A stretch of 64,000 bases of DNA, from positions 124,001 through 188,000 of the forward strand of contig CAVTHT010000009.1 in assembly GCA_963734575.1 (NCBI GenBank). Reading direction: 5' to 3'. Source of the DNA: CAIWHR01 sp963734575 (GTDB lineage Bacteria > Pseudomonadota > Gammaproteobacteria > Burkholderiales > Casimicrobiaceae). Both the position numbers and the translations under genes were made by a program. Below the pieces are notes generated by a model, which was not told the origin of the DNA, made no database searches, and worked only from the letters and a program-made list of their open reading frames with translations. Positions 27,341 to 36,705 of this stretch are shown here, piece by piece (position 1 is the first letter of the stretch; each line of letters starts with the position of its first letter).

Positions 27341-28888
27341 CTACATCACCGCGCCGAGCGCCCACGGCACGAACTCGTTCTGGCCGTAGCCGTGCTCCTC
27401 GCTCTTGCTCTTGCGCCCCGACGCGGTATCGAGCATCAGCTGGAACAGCTTCGCGCCGACCTCGTCGACGCTGGCAGTACCGTCAGCGATGTCGCCGCAA
27501 TTGAGGTCGATGTCCTCTTCCTGGCGTACCCACAGCTGCGTGTTGGTCGACAGCTTGAGCGACGGCGACGGCGCGCAGCCGTACGCGGAGCCGCGCCCCG
27601 TCGTGAACACGATCAGGTTGGCGCCGCCGGCCACCTGCCCGGTCGCCGACACGGGATCGTAGCCGGGCGTGTCCATGTACACGAACCCCTTCGCCGTGAC
27701 GGGCGTCGCGTATTCGTAGACGTCGATGAGGTTCGTCGTGCCGCCCTTCGCCACCGCGCCGAGGGACTTCTCGAGGATCGTGGTGAGCCCGCCGGCCTTG
27801 TTGCCCGGCGACGGATTGTTGTTCATCTCGCCGCGGTTGCGCGCCGTGTATTCCTCCCACCAGCGAATGCGCGCCACGAGCTTCTCGCCGACGTCGCGCG
27901 ACACGGCGCGCCGGGTGAGCAGGTGCTCCGCGCCGTAGATCTCCGGCGTCTCGGAGAGGATCGCCGTGCCGCCGTGGCGCACGAGGAGATCGACCGCCGC
28001 ACCGAGGGCGGGATTGGCGGTGATGCCGGAGTAGCCGTCGGATCCACCGCACTGCAGCCCGACGGTGATGTGCGACGCCGGCACGGGCTCGCGCTGCACG
28101 TCGTTGGCGTGCGGCAGCATCTCGGTGATGAGCTCGATCCCCTTCTGGATGGTCTTGCGCGTGCCGCCCGTGTCCTGGATCGTGAACGTGCGCAGGAGCG
28201 GTGTTTCCTGCAGGTTCTCCGCGCCGAACAGCGAGCTGATCTGGTTGGCTTCGCAACCCAGGCCAACGACCAGCACACCGGCGAAGTTGGGGTGACGCGC
28301 GTAGCCTGCGAGCGTGCGCCGCAGCACCTGCATCCCCTCGCCGTGCGTGTCCATGCCGCATCCCGAACCGTGGGTCAGGGCGACCACGCCGTCGACGTTC
28401 GCGAAGCGCGCGAGCTCCGCTGCGAGCGGACCGTGCGTGAAGGCGTCGGCAATGCCGTGCGCCACCGTGGCCGAGCAATTCACCGTCGACAGTATGCCGA
28501 TGTAGTTGCGCGTCGCGACCTTGCCGGCGTTGGGACCGTCGCGTCGCACGATGCCCATGAACTGCGCCGGCGGCACGACGTAGTCCGTCGGCTTCACGTC
28601 GGCGCCGAACGCATAGTCGCGGTCGAACGCGCCCATCTGCAGGTTGTGCAGGTGCACGTGCTCGCCGGGGGCGATGTCGCGGCTCGCGAAGCCGATGATC
28701 TGGTTGTAGCGGCGGACGGGCTCGCCGGCGCGGATCGCCCGCGTCGCGACCTTGTGCCCGGGGGGCACGAGGCCCGCCACGGTGACGTTCTCGTCGATAA
28801 GCTGCGTGCCGCCGACGAGCTGCGAGCGGGCGATGACGACATCGTCGGCAGGATGCAGGCGGATGGTGAGGGATGCGCGCGTCAGCAT
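27341..28888 (-). CDS. UxaA-family hydrolyase (altronate/galactarate dehydratase)
   Basis: An intact 515-residue dehydratase with the two-domain layout of UxaA/GarD: an N-terminal SAF domain (about residues 1-100, IRLHPADDVVIARSQL to ASRDIAPGEHVHLHNLQ) and the C-terminal UxaA domain (THGSGCGMDTHGEGMQVLRR, GLGCEANQISSLFG, LQCGGSDGYSGITANPA, FTTGRGSAYGCAPSPSLKLS). Members are Fe2+-dependent and dehydrate D-altronate or D-galactarate. The last gene of the minus-strand sugar-acid operon, 24 bases after the mandelate-racemase-type gene. Confidence 0.92.
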   Translation of the reverse strand: MLTRASLTIRLHPADDVVIARSQLVGGTQLIDENVTVAGLVPPGHKVATRAIRAGEPVRRYNQIIGFASRDIAPGEHVHLHNLQMGAFDRDYAFGADVKPTDYVVPPAQFMGIVRRDGPNAGKVATRNYIGILSTVNCSATVAHGIADAFTHGPLAAELARFANVDGVVALTHGSGCGMDTHGEGMQVLRRTLAGYARHPNFAGVLVVGLGCEANQISSLFGAENLQETPLLRTFTIQDTGGTRKTIQKGIELITEMLPHANDVQREPVPASHITVGLQCGGSDGYSGITANPALGAAVDLLVRHGGTAILSETPEIYGAEHLLTRRAVSRDVGEKLVARIRWWEEYTARNRGEMNNNPSPGNKAGGLTTILEKSLGAVAKGGTTNLIDVYEYATPVTAKGFVYMDTPGYDPVSATGQVAGGANLIVFTTGRGSAYGCAPSPSLKLSTNTQLWVRQEEDIDLNCGDIADGTASVDEVGAKLFQLMLDTASGRKSKSEEHGYGQNEFVPWALGAVM

Positions 28889-28912
28889 GACGCCTCCATG
28901 TTCAGAATGAAA

Positions 28913-30020
28913 TCAGCCGGGCACCCGGAAACGGGCGACGGCACGCTCGTGCAGCGCGCGCTCGTCCCAGGCGATGCCGAGACCGGGCTCTCGCGGCGCG
29001 ACTGCGCAGCCGTCCTCGACGACGAGCCGCGCGGTGGTGAGGTCGTCGAGTTGCGGGATGTACTCGACCCACGCCGCATTCGGCACCGCGGCAGTGAGCG
29101 AAACGTGCAGCTCCATCAGGAAATGCGGGCAGATCGCCACGTTGAACGTCTCGGCGAGATGGGCCACCTTGAGCCATGGCGTGATCCCGCCGATGCGCGC
29201 GCAGTCGGCCTGCACGATCGAGCACGCGCCGCGCTCCAGATACTCGCGGAAATGCGCCGGCGCGTACAGCGATTCGCCGACCGCGATGGGAATCCCGGTA
29301 TGCGCGGCCAGCTCGACGTGCCCGCCGAGGTCCTCGGCCGGCAGCGGCTCTTCCAGCCAGGCGAGGTTGAAGCGCTCGAAAGCGCGCGCGCGGCGGATCG
29401 CTTCGGAAACCGTGAACGCCTGGTTCGCATCGACCATGAGCTCGAAGCCTTCACCGACGGCCTCGCGGACCGCCGCGAGGCGCGCGACGTCCTCGGAAAC
29501 ATGCGGCTTGCCCACCTTGAGCTTCGCGCCACGGAAGCCTGCCGCCTTCGCCGCGATGCGTTTCTTGGACCAGCGTCTCCACCGGCAGTTGCAGCCAGCC
29601 GCCCTCGGTCGTGTAGACCGGAACGCGCGGCTGGGCGCCGCCCGCGAGCTTCCACAACGGCAGTCCCACGCGGCGCGCACGCAGGTCCCACAGCGCCGTA
29701 TCGATCGCGGCGAGGGCGAGGCTGGTGATGGCGCCGACCGCCGTGGCGTGGGTGTGGAAGAACAGCGACTTCCAGATCGCCTCGATGCCATCGGGATCGC
29801 GCCCGATCAGCTGCGGCGCGAGGTGGTCGCGCAGCAGGGCGACGACCGACGAGCCGCCGGTGCCGATCGTGTAGGTGTAGCCGATGCCCTGGCTGCCGTC
29901 GTCGCACTCGATGCGCACGATCGGCGTCTCCTGCGTGACGAACGCCTGGATGGCGTCGGTGCGCACGACCTTCGGCGGCAGGTCGACCTGCAGGATCTCG
30001 ACGGTGCGGATGACGGGCAT
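28913..30020 (-). CDS. Mandelate-racemase/muconate-lactonizing enzyme, probable sugar-acid dehydratase (one-base insertion)
   Basis: Enolase-superfamily enzyme of about 368 residues. The lid domain is residues 1-130 (TVEILQVDLPPKVVRT, IGYTYTIGTGGSS). The barrel has the acid-base Lys in KLKVGK (KxK motif), metal ligands in DANQAF, LEEPL and VGES, and a His in CPHFLMELH. The His after the last strand and KxK identify the mandelate racemase subgroup. The lid resembles L-talarate/galactarate dehydratases, which is a plausible but unproven assignment. An insertion near 29568 breaks the frame between ETLVQ and KKRIAAKAAGF. It starts 19 bases after the TRAP permease stop. Confidence 0.86.
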
Positions 30021-30039
30021 CGGGCGGCCTAGAACGCAC

Positions 30040-31440
30040 TTACATGAACGCCTTCGGCAGCCACAGCGAGATGCTCGGCACGTACGTGATGAGGATCAGC
30101 GACAGCAGCAGCGGCACCAGCCACGGCACGATGGCCATCGTGGTCCGCTCGATCGACATGTTCGCGACCCGCGCGAGCACGAACAGCACCATGCCCATCG
30201 GCGGATGCAGCAATCCGATCATCAGGTTGAGCACCATGATGAGGCCGAAATGCACCGGGTCGATGCCGAGCTGCTGGATGACGGGCATCAGCACCGGCAC
30301 CAGGATCAGGATCGCCGCGGTGGGCTCGAGGAAGCAGCCGACGAAGAGCATGAGCAGGTTGGCGAGCAGCAGGAACACCCACGGCGTATGCGTGAACGCG
30401 AGCACCCAGGCGGCCACCGTGTCGGTCACGCGGGTGGCCGTCAGCAGCCAGCCGAAGATCGAGGCGGCGGCGACGATGAACATCACGGTCGCGGTGGTCT
30501 CGATCGTCTCCATCGACACTTTCGCGAGCAGGCGCCACGACAGCGTGCGGTACCACACGAGGCCGAGGAACATCGCCCACACGCACGCGGCGATCGCGCC
30601 CTCCGTGGGCGTGAACACGCCAGTGGTCATGCCACCGATGAGCAGCACCGGGGTCATGATCGGCAGCACGGCGTCGAAGTGCCATATCCTGTCGGCCACG
30701 AGCAGCAGGAGCAGCCCGATGCCGATCGAGATGTTGAACGGCGCGCCCCAATGGATCGCGAAATACAGCACCAGCGGGAAGCCGACGACGACGGCAAGCT
30801 CGAGGAACGCCTTGCCCATCCGGTGCCACTCGAACTTGATGTCGCCGCCCCAGTTGTTCTTGTGGGCGAAGTACGCGACGGTCGCCATCATCAGCAGCGC
30901 CATGACGATGCCGGGCAGGATGCCCGCGAGGAAGAGCTGCCCCACCGAGACGTTGGCCATCATCGCGTAGATCACGAAGGGCAGCGACGGCGGGATGATC
31001 GGGCCCAGCGTGGCGGACGCCGCCGTGACGCCCACGGAGAACCCGAGGTCGTAGCCGTGATCGCGCATGGCCTTGATCTCGATCGTGCCGAGGCCCGCCG
31101 CGTCGGCGATGGCGGTGCCCGACATGCCGGCGAAGATCACCGAGCCGATGATGTTCACGTGCCCGAGGCCCCCCTTCAGCCAGCCCACGAGCGACAGCGC
31201 GAAGTTGTAGATGCGATTGGTGATGCCGGCGTTGTTCATCAGGTTGCCGGCCATGATGAAGAACGGCACCGCGAGCAGCGGGAAGCTGTCGATGCCGCTC
31301 ACCATGCGATGCACGACCACCGACGGCGGCGTGTCGCCGGTGAGCAGGAAATAGATGAGCGCGGACCCCGCCATGGCGATCGCCACCGGCACGCCGGCGA
31401 TCATCATCACCAGGAACGAGATGAGGAGCGCTGCGGTCAC
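30040..31440 (-). CDS. TRAP transporter large permease (DctM type)
   Basis: A 466-residue inner-membrane protein with about 12 hydrophobic segments. TRAP large-subunit motifs are clear: FFIMAGNLMNNAGI, IFAGMSGTAIADAAGLGTIEI, GPIIPPSLPFVIYAMM and GLLHPPMGMVLFV. It moves the DctP-bound organic or sugar acid using the Na+ gradient. Start is GTG 31440, overlapping the small-permease stop (GTGA). ORF intact. Next gene is the dehydratase, 19 bases away. Confidence 0.94.
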   Translation of the reverse strand: MTAALLISFLVMMIAGVPVAIAMAGSALIYFLLTGDTPPSVVVHRMVSGIDSFPLLAVPFFIMAGNLMNNAGITNRIYNFALSLVGWLKGGLGHVNIIGSVIFAGMSGTAIADAAGLGTIEIKAMRDHGYDLGFSVGVTAASATLGPIIPPSLPFVIYAMMANVSVGQLFLAGILPGIVMALLMMATVAYFAHKNNWGGDIKFEWHRMGKAFLELAVVVGFPLVLYFAIHWGAPFNISIGIGLLLLLVADRIWHFDAVLPIMTPVLLIGGMTTGVFTPTEGAIAACVWAMFLGLVWYRTLSWRLLAKVSMETIETTATVMFIVAAASIFGWLLTATRVTDTVAAWVLAFTHTPWVFLLLANLLMLFVGCFLEPTAAILILVPVLMPVIQQLGIDPVHFGLIMVLNLMIGLLHPPMGMVLFVLARVANMSIERTTMAIVPWLVPLLLSLILITYVPSISLWLPKAFM

Positions 31441-32006
31441 GACACGGTCTCCTCGATCAGCGTCTCGGGGCGCTCGAGCACGCTGTAGCCCTGGCGCAGG
31501 TGCTTCCGCAGCACGCCGATCGAGCGCAGGAAGGCCAGGAAGAAGCCGAACATGCACACGCCGTAGACGATGTTCATCGGCAGATCGATGATCGTCATCT
31601 TGTAATTGGTCATCTTGTCCATCAGCTGCCACGTGAGCACGCACGCCGCGCCGAAGAACAGGATGCGCACGACGTCGACGATCGTCGCCATCGCGCGGCC
31701 CGCGGAGTGCCCGAGGAAGCGATACAGGAAGTCGACGTGGATGTGACGCTCGTCGCGCACCGCCGGGGCGATCGCGATGAAGACGGTGCCGATCAGCAGG
31801 TAGCGGGCGATCTCCTCGGTCCACGCTGCGGAGCTGTTCAGCGCATAGCGCGTGAAGAACTGGTAGAACACGTCCGCCGCGAGCAGCCAGAAGAGGCCGA
31901 ACGCGAGCCAGCCGTCGAACGCATAGTGCGACAGCTCGATCGGTGCATCCGTCGCGTGGAAGTGGCCCTCCTCGTCGAGGACCGGCTCATTGGTATCAGC
32001 GGCCAT
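31437..32006 (-). CDS. TRAP transporter small permease (DctQ type)
   Basis: A 189-residue protein with four membrane helices (starting FGLFWLLAADVFYQFF and VFIAIAPAVRDERHIHVDFL), matching DctQ. The EEIARYLLIGTVF motif and RDERHIHVDF block are typical. It pairs with DctM. It starts 274 bases after the dctP stop, a gap filled by palindromic repeats, so dctP lies upstream and the repeats separate the two parts of the transporter. Confidence 0.93.
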   Translation of the reverse strand: MAADTNEPVLDEEGHFHATDAPIELSHYAFDGWLAFGLFWLLAADVFYQFFTRYALNSSAAWTEEIARYLLIGTVFIAIAPAVRDERHIHVDFLYRFLGHSAGRAMATIVDVVRILFFGAACVLTWQLMDKMTNYKMTIIDLPMNIVYGVCMFGFFLAFLRSIGVLRKHLRQGYSVLERPETLIEETVS

Positions 32007-32062
32007 TGGCGTCCATCGGGTTCGTCAGGTTGCGGGCGGGCGAGGTTTCGCATTGCATAACC

Positions 32063-32268
32063 GTCAGGCTGAACCCTGACCACCTCCGCGTCCTGTCAGG
32101 CTGAAGCCTGACCTACAAATGATCGTCAGGCTGAAGCCTGACCTACACCGTTGCCATGGGTTCGGCTTCACTGCATGACCGTCAGGCTGAAGCCTGACCT
32201 ACAAGTGATCGTCAGGCTGAAGCCTGACCTACAAATGACGATCCCTGTGGGTTCGGCTTCAGCCGAAC
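32063..32268. repeat. REP-like palindromic repeat cluster between dctP and dctQ
   Basis: Four exact copies of the hairpin GTCAGGCTGAAGCCTGAC (32095-32112, 32125-32142, 32171-32188, 32211-32228), each followed by CTACA, and one decayed copy (32063-32080). A second hairpin type, GTTCGGCTTCAGCCGAAC, lies at 32251-32268 and a half copy at about 32160. Every unit shares a GGCTGAAGCC core or its complement. This is a REP-like array, lying in a transcribed spacer. Confidence 0.8.
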
Positions 32269-32280
32269 GCTTTTGGGCGG

Positions 32281-33261
32281 CTACTTGATCGCCTGGATCC
32301 TGTCCCAGTCCGCCTTCATGTAGCCCATCGACTCGAGGGTAACGTTCTTCATGATCGCGTCCTGGAACGACTTCTTGTCCGGCTCGACCACCGTGAGGCC
32401 CTTCTTCTTGAACTCGGCAACGAGCTCGCCCTCGTGCTTGGTGATCTCGGCCGTTGCCTTGGCAGCGGCTTCGCGCGTCACGTCGGTGAAGGTCTTCTTG
32501 TCGGCGTCGGACAGCTTGTTCCACACGTGCGGCGCGACCTGCGTCGCAAGCGAGTCGACGATGTGTCCGGTCAGGATGATGTACTTCTGCACTTCGAAGA
32601 ACTTCTTGGCCTCGATCGTCGTCAGCGGATTTTCCTGCGCGTCGACGGTGCCGTTCTGCAGCGCGAGGTACACCTCCGCGAAGGCGATCGGCGTCGGGTT
32701 CGCGCCGCACGCCTTCGGCAGGCCGAGGTATGCGGGCACGTCCGGCACGCGCATCTTGAGGCCCTTCATCCCGGCGCAGTCGTGGAACTCCTTGTTCGAC
32801 GTCGAGTGCCGCGTGCCGTAGTACGTCATCGCGGTGATCTGGATGCCGCTCTTCTGGCGGTATTCGTCCGTGAGGGCCTTGAAGGCGTCGCTTCCGGCCC
32901 ACTTGATGAGATGCTCGCCGTCGCGGAACGTGTACGGGTAGTAGCCCACGCCGATGCGCGGCATCGTGCGCGACGCGAACGACAGGCCGGAGATGATCAT
33001 GTCCACGGTGCCGAGCGTCAGGCCCTGGTTGATGTCGGACTCCTTGCCGAGGCTCGATGCCGGGAACACGTCGATGTGGTAGCGGCCGCTGGTGCGCTTC
33101 TCGATCTCCTGCGCTGCCCACACCGACCACTTGTGGAACGGCTCGGACGTCTCGTACACGTGCGCCCACTTGAGCTTCGTCTGCGCGGCGGCGGGACCTG
33201 CGGTGATGCCCATGGCGACGGCGAGCGCCGCGACGGACAGGATCATCTTGGCAATGCGCAT
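32281..33261 (-). CDS. TRAP transporter substrate-binding protein (DctP type)
   Basis: A 326-residue periplasmic protein. Signal peptide to about PAAA-QTKLKWAHVYE. The DctP fold is evident from LKWAHVYETSEPFHKW, GTVDMIISGLSFAS, GLKMRVPDVPAYLGLPKACGANPTPIAF and EVYLALQNGTVDAQENPLTTI. The Arg in MRVP and Asn in QENP positions are the canonical carboxylate-binding ones, so the ligand is an acid such as a uronate or aldarate. ATG 33261 follows a GGAGG site. It is 41 bases after the idonate dehydrogenase stop. Confidence 0.94.
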   Translation of the reverse strand: MRIAKMILSVAALAVAMGITAGPAAAQTKLKWAHVYETSEPFHKWSVWAAQEIEKRTSGRYHIDVFPASSLGKESDINQGLTLGTVDMIISGLSFASRTMPRIGVGYYPYTFRDGEHLIKWAGSDAFKALTDEYRQKSGIQITAMTYYGTRHSTSNKEFHDCAGMKGLKMRVPDVPAYLGLPKACGANPTPIAFAEVYLALQNGTVDAQENPLTTIEAKKFFEVQKYIILTGHIVDSLATQVAPHVWNKLSDADKKTFTDVTREAAAKATAEITKHEGELVAEFKKKGLTVVEPDKKSFQDAIMKNVTLESMGYMKADWDRIQAIK

Positions 33262-33302
33262 GACTCCTCCTTCAGAGTGCGTGGTGGTGAATGGATGGGA
33301 CG

Positions 33303-34328
33303 TTACGCGCAGACCACCTGCACCTTGGTGCTCTGCGTCTTGTCGGCCGCCGCATGGAACGCAGCGACCGCCTCGGAAAGCTGGAACTGCCCGGACAGCA
33401 GCGGCCGCACGTCGACGCGGCGCCGCTGCAGGTACTCCACCGCCCAGTCGAACTCGATCCCCCAGCGGAAGGCGCCGCAGAGGTCGAGCTCCTTCGCCAT
33501 GATCTCGTTCACGACGAACGGCAGCGGCTCGTGCGGGAGCGTGCCGACCTGCACGATGCGCGCACCGCGCTTCGCGGCGGCAACGCAGGTCTTGAGCGCC
33601 ACGAAGTTGCCGGACACCTCGAACGCGGCGTCGAACTGCGGGTCGGCAAGCGCGTCGGCCTCGCGGTCGGCGCGCACGATGCGATCCGCGCCCACCTCGC
33701 GGGCCTTGGCGAGCGGCCGATCCAGCACGTCGCTCACCGTGATCTGCGCCGCACCCGCGAGGCGCGCCGCCATGACCGTGAGGCAGCCGATGGTGCCGGC
33801 GCCCGTGATCAGCACGGACTTGCCGAGCAGATCCGGGCCGCGATGGATGGCGTGCAGCGCGACGGCGAGCGGCTCCGCGAACGCGAGCTCGCCGAGCGAG
33901 ACGTCGCCGCGCACGGGATAGCACTGCCGCTCGCCCATGACGAAGTATTCCTGGAACATGCCCTGCACGTGCGGGAAGAGGCTCGCGCTGCCGAGGAACT
34001 TCATCGCGCTGCAGAGCTGCTCGCGGCCTTCGCGGCAGTACGTGCAGCGGCCGCACGCATGCGACGGGCTGATCGCCACCTTGTCGCCCTGCTTGACGCG
34101 CGTGACGCCCGCGCCGACCGCGGCGACGACACCCGAGGCCTCGTGGCCGGGAATCAGCGGCTCGCGGATGACGAAGCTGCCGTTGCGGCCCTCGAAGTAG
34201 TAATGCAGGTCCGAGCCGCAGATGCCTCCGGCCCCAAGGCGCACCAGCACTTCCCCGGGCCCGACCTCGGGGGTGGGCGCGGGCTCGATCCGCAGGTCTT
34301 CCTTGGCGTGAATGCGGCAGGCAATCAT
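33303..34328 (-). CDS. idnD: Zinc-dependent sugar dehydrogenase, L-idonate 5-dehydrogenase-like
   Basis: A 341-residue MDR-family dehydrogenase. Zinc ligands are in GICGSDLHYYFEG and in the HEASG block, the structural zinc in CGRCTYCREGREQLC, and the NAD(P) Rossmann motif is GAGTIGC near residue 180. The pattern matches L-idonate 5-dehydrogenase, which makes 5-keto-gluconate, but closely related enzymes act on other polyols. It lies between the regulator and dctP on one transcript, so an acid sugar is the likely substrate. ATG 34328 has a good upstream GGAGAC site. Confidence 0.85.
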   Translation of the reverse strand: MIACRIHAKEDLRIEPAPTPEVGPGEVLVRLGAGGICGSDLHYYFEGRNGSFVIREPLIPGHEASGVVAAVGAGVTRVKQGDKVAISPSHACGRCTYCREGREQLCSAMKFLGSASLFPHVQGMFQEYFVMGERQCYPVRGDVSLGELAFAEPLAVALHAIHRGPDLLGKSVLITGAGTIGCLTVMAARLAGAAQITVSDVLDRPLAKAREVGADRIVRADREADALADPQFDAAFEVSGNFVALKTCVAAAKRGARIVQVGTLPHEPLPFVVNEIMAKELDLCGAFRWGIEFDWAVEYLQRRRVDVRPLLSGQFQLSEAVAAFHAAADKTQSTKVQVVCA

Positions 34329-34396
34329 GGCGTCTCCTTTTCCGGTCGGGCGCGCTGCGTGGTGCATGCAGCCGCACGAGGCGCGCCGTGCGGCGT

Positions 34397-35104
34397 TCAC
34401 TGCAACGTGTCCCAGCCCTTGCTGAAGCGCTTGTAGGCCTGGTTGAGATGCCGCTGCATGGCGCTGCGCGCGGCATCGGGATTGTGCTCGGTGATCGCCT
34501 TCACCACCGCGCGATGCTCGGCGAGCGCCGCCGTCCACAGCTCCGGCGAATCATAGTGATGCTCGAGCTGCTGGTAGAGCGGCCCGGTGCGTTCGTCCCA
34601 CAGCATCTTCACGACGGCGACCAGTGCTCCGTTGCCGGTCGCCTCGGCGATGCGCAGATGGAAGAGGCGGTCGGCGTCGAGCGGCTGCTTCTCGCCCTGC
34701 ATCTCGGCGTGCATGTGCTGCAGCGCCTCCTCGATCGCGGCCACGTGGGCCTTGCGCGCCGACTTCGCAGCGAGCGCCGCGCATTCGCCCTCGATGACGT
34801 AGCGGGCGCGCAGCAGCTCGAACGGACCCGCGGCCGGCTGATCGCCTTCCGCCGCCGGCATGCGCTCCCGCTCCGCGGCCGTCACGTAGATCCCGGAGCC
34901 GATGCGCACTTCGACGAGTCCCTCCACTTCGAGCGCGATCAGCGCCTCGCGCACCGACGGCCGCGATACCCCGAGTTGGCGTGCCAGATCGCGCTCGGGC
35001 GGCAGCCGTCCACCGGCCTTGAACTCGCCCGACCGGATCAGTGACCGGATCTGCTCGGCGATCTGACGGTACAGCCGGCGCGGTTCGATACTCTGGAAGG
35101 GCAT
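34397..35104 (-). CDS. GntR-family regulator, FadR subfamily
   Basis: A 235-residue repressor. The N-terminal wHTH reads LARQLGVSRPSVREALIALEVEGLVEVRIGSG, the GntR motif, and residues 90-235 form a FadR-type helical FCD domain (RARYVIEGECAALAAKSA, FHLRIAEATGN, AEHRAVVKAI with metal-binding His) that binds an acidic ligand. It is the first gene of the minus-strand operon and lies opposite the glucarate dehydratase gene. A perfect palindrome matching FadR-type operators lies between them. Likely responds to a sugar acid or its keto-deoxy product. Confidence 0.92.
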   Translation of the reverse strand: MPFQSIEPRRLYRQIAEQIRSLIRSGEFKAGGRLPPERDLARQLGVSRPSVREALIALEVEGLVEVRIGSGIYVTAAERERMPAAEGDQPAAGPFELLRARYVIEGECAALAAKSARKAHVAAIEEALQHMHAEMQGEKQPLDADRLFHLRIAEATGNGALVAVVKMLWDERTGPLYQQLEHHYDSPELWTAALAEHRAVVKAITEHNPDAARSAMQRHLNQAYKRFSKGWDTLQ

Positions 35105-35166
35105 GAGTGGGCCGTCGCGGCATGCGCGGGAGACCGGCGTCCGGGCGCACCAGATGGCGGAAGCGA

Positions 35167-35195
35167 AGGCTAATCCCCGGGGCCAGACTGGTCAA
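35167..35195 (-). promoter_or_regulatory. Promoter of the regulator-TRAP-dehydratase operon
   Basis: Minus-strand -35 TTGACC (35195-35190), spacer 17, -10 TAGCCT (35172-35167), leaving a leader of about 60 bases before ATG 35104. The -35 overlaps the palindrome, as expected for autoregulation. Confidence 0.45.
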
Positions 35196-35211
35196 GTGGT
35201 CATACCACTTG
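35193..35211. promoter_or_regulatory. FadR/GntR-type operator
   Basis: CAAGTGGTCATACCACTTG is a perfect palindrome of two 8-base arms around CAT. Its core TGGTCATACCA fits the TGGTnnnACCA consensus of FadR-subfamily GntR regulators. It overlaps the -35 elements of both divergent promoters, so one bound dimer could block both. Confidence 0.75.
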
Positions 35212-35226
35212 GCCACGGCGTAGAAT
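35197..35226 (+). promoter_or_regulatory. Promoter of the glucarate dehydratase gene
   Basis: Plus-strand -35 TGGTCA (35197-35202), spacer 18, -10 TAGAAT (35221-35226). The -35 lies inside the palindromic operator. The leader is about 130 bases to ATG 35365. Confidence 0.5.
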
Positions 35227-35364
35227 CGGCCCGCTGTGCGGCACCACGCCGCGATGCGGTCCCGATCGTGAAGGGTGTCCACCGCTGCGTTCGGACTGCA
35301 TGCTGCGGCGGCAGCCCTCCTGACAGCACCGCACCACCGCGCGATCCACGTCCGCACGCGACCG

Positions 35365-36614
35365 ATGCCCACCACCATAACCGCCATCCGCGCGACGCCC
35401 GTCACCGTTCCGCTCGAAGCGGCGATCCTGCACAGCAACGGCGCGCACTGGGGCCGTTTCGTGCGCACGATCGTCGAGGTCGAGACCAGCGACGGTTACA
35501 TCGGCTACGGCGAGATGGGCGGCGGCGGCGAGGACGCCGCGCGCCAGTTCGCGGCGCTCGGCGAATACCTGCGCGGCCACGACGTATTCCGGCTCGAGGC
35601 GATGCGCTACGCGATCTGCAATCCGACCGCGAGCCTCTACAACAACCGCACCCAGCTCCACGCCGCGATCGAGTTCGCCTGCCTCGACATCATGGGGAAG
35701 AAGCTCGGCGTGCCCGTGCATGCGCTGCTGGGCGGAAAGCTGCGCGAGCGCGTCGAGTTCGCGAGCTATCTCTTCTTCCGCTACGGCCATCCCGACAGCG
35801 GGACGGGCGAAGTGCGCACGGCGGAGCAGCTCGTCGCGCACGCCCGGGCGCTCAAGGCGGAGCACGGCTTTCGCGTGCACAAGCTCAAGGGCGGCGTCTA
35901 CCCGCCGGCGCACGAGCTCGCCTGCTACCGCGCGCTCGCCGCGGCGCTGCCCGGGCGATCGCTTCCGCTACGACCCGAACAGCGCGCTGTCGCTCGCCGA
36001 CGCGATCGCCTTCGGACAGGGCATCGAGGACCTCGCCAACGATTATTTCGAGGATCCCGTGTGGGGCATGCCGCAGCTCGCGCGGCTCAAGGAGTTCGTC
36101 AACCTGCCGACCGCGACCAACACGGTGGTGGTCAACTTCGAGCAGCTCGCCGCGAACATCCAGAGTCCCGCGGTGGACGTGATCCTGCTCGACACCACCT
36201 TCTGGGGCGGCATCCGGCCGTGCATCAAGGCCGCCGGCGTATGCGAGACGATGGGCCTCGGCGTTGCCGTGCACAGCTCGGGCGAGCTCGGCATCCAGCT
36301 CGCCACGATGCTGCACCTCGGCGCCGTCCTGCCCAATCTCGGCTACGCCGCCGACGCGCATTACCATCATCTCACCGACGACGTGATCGTCGGCGGCAAG
36401 ATGAGCGTACCGCGACGGAGCGATCACGGTGCCCGATGCGCCCGGACTCGGCATCGAGCTCGACCGCGAGAAGCTGCGTCGCTATCACGAGCTCTATCGC
36501 GAGCTCGGCGGCTATGCGTACGATCGCGATCCGGGACGTCCCGGCTGGTACCCCCTGATTCCCAACCACGACTGGGCCGATCCCGAAGCCTCGCTTCGCC
36601 CACCGCTGCGCTGA
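35365..36614 (+). CDS. gudD: Glucarate dehydratase (enolase superfamily, two one-base insertions)
   Basis: Enolase-superfamily acid-sugar dehydratase that converts D-glucarate to 5-keto-4-deoxy-glucarate. N-terminal lid: RATPVTVPLEAAILHSNGAHWGRFV, GEMGGGG, CNPTASLYNNRTQLHAAIEFAC. Barrel: HKLKGGVYPP (KxK-like), WGGIRPCIKAAGVCE, HSSGELGIQLATM and DAHYHHLTDDVIVGGKM. These match the glucarate dehydratase family, with a final YRDGAITVPDAPGLGIELD tail. Two extra G bases (near 35951 after LPG, and near 36405 after KMS) break the frame; corrected length is about 416. It is transcribed away from the regulator, with a shared operator. Confidence 0.88.
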
Positions 36615-36705
36615 CCCGTCCCTGCCCTGCCGCGCCGACGCGCGGCGATGAACCCGTCAGAGGCCGGCAGCACGCATTGCACATGACCGCTCGCATCCCG
36701 CTGCC

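Noticed and set aside
26450..29728. Plus-strand frame of 1,092 codons opposite the sugar-acid genes
   Set aside because: Antisense of UxaA and the binding protein, Val/Leu/Arg/His-rich with no domain.
32063..32268. CRISPR array
   Set aside because: Units are palindromic, 18-23 bases long and only 7-25 bases apart, with no uniform unique spacers and no cas genes.
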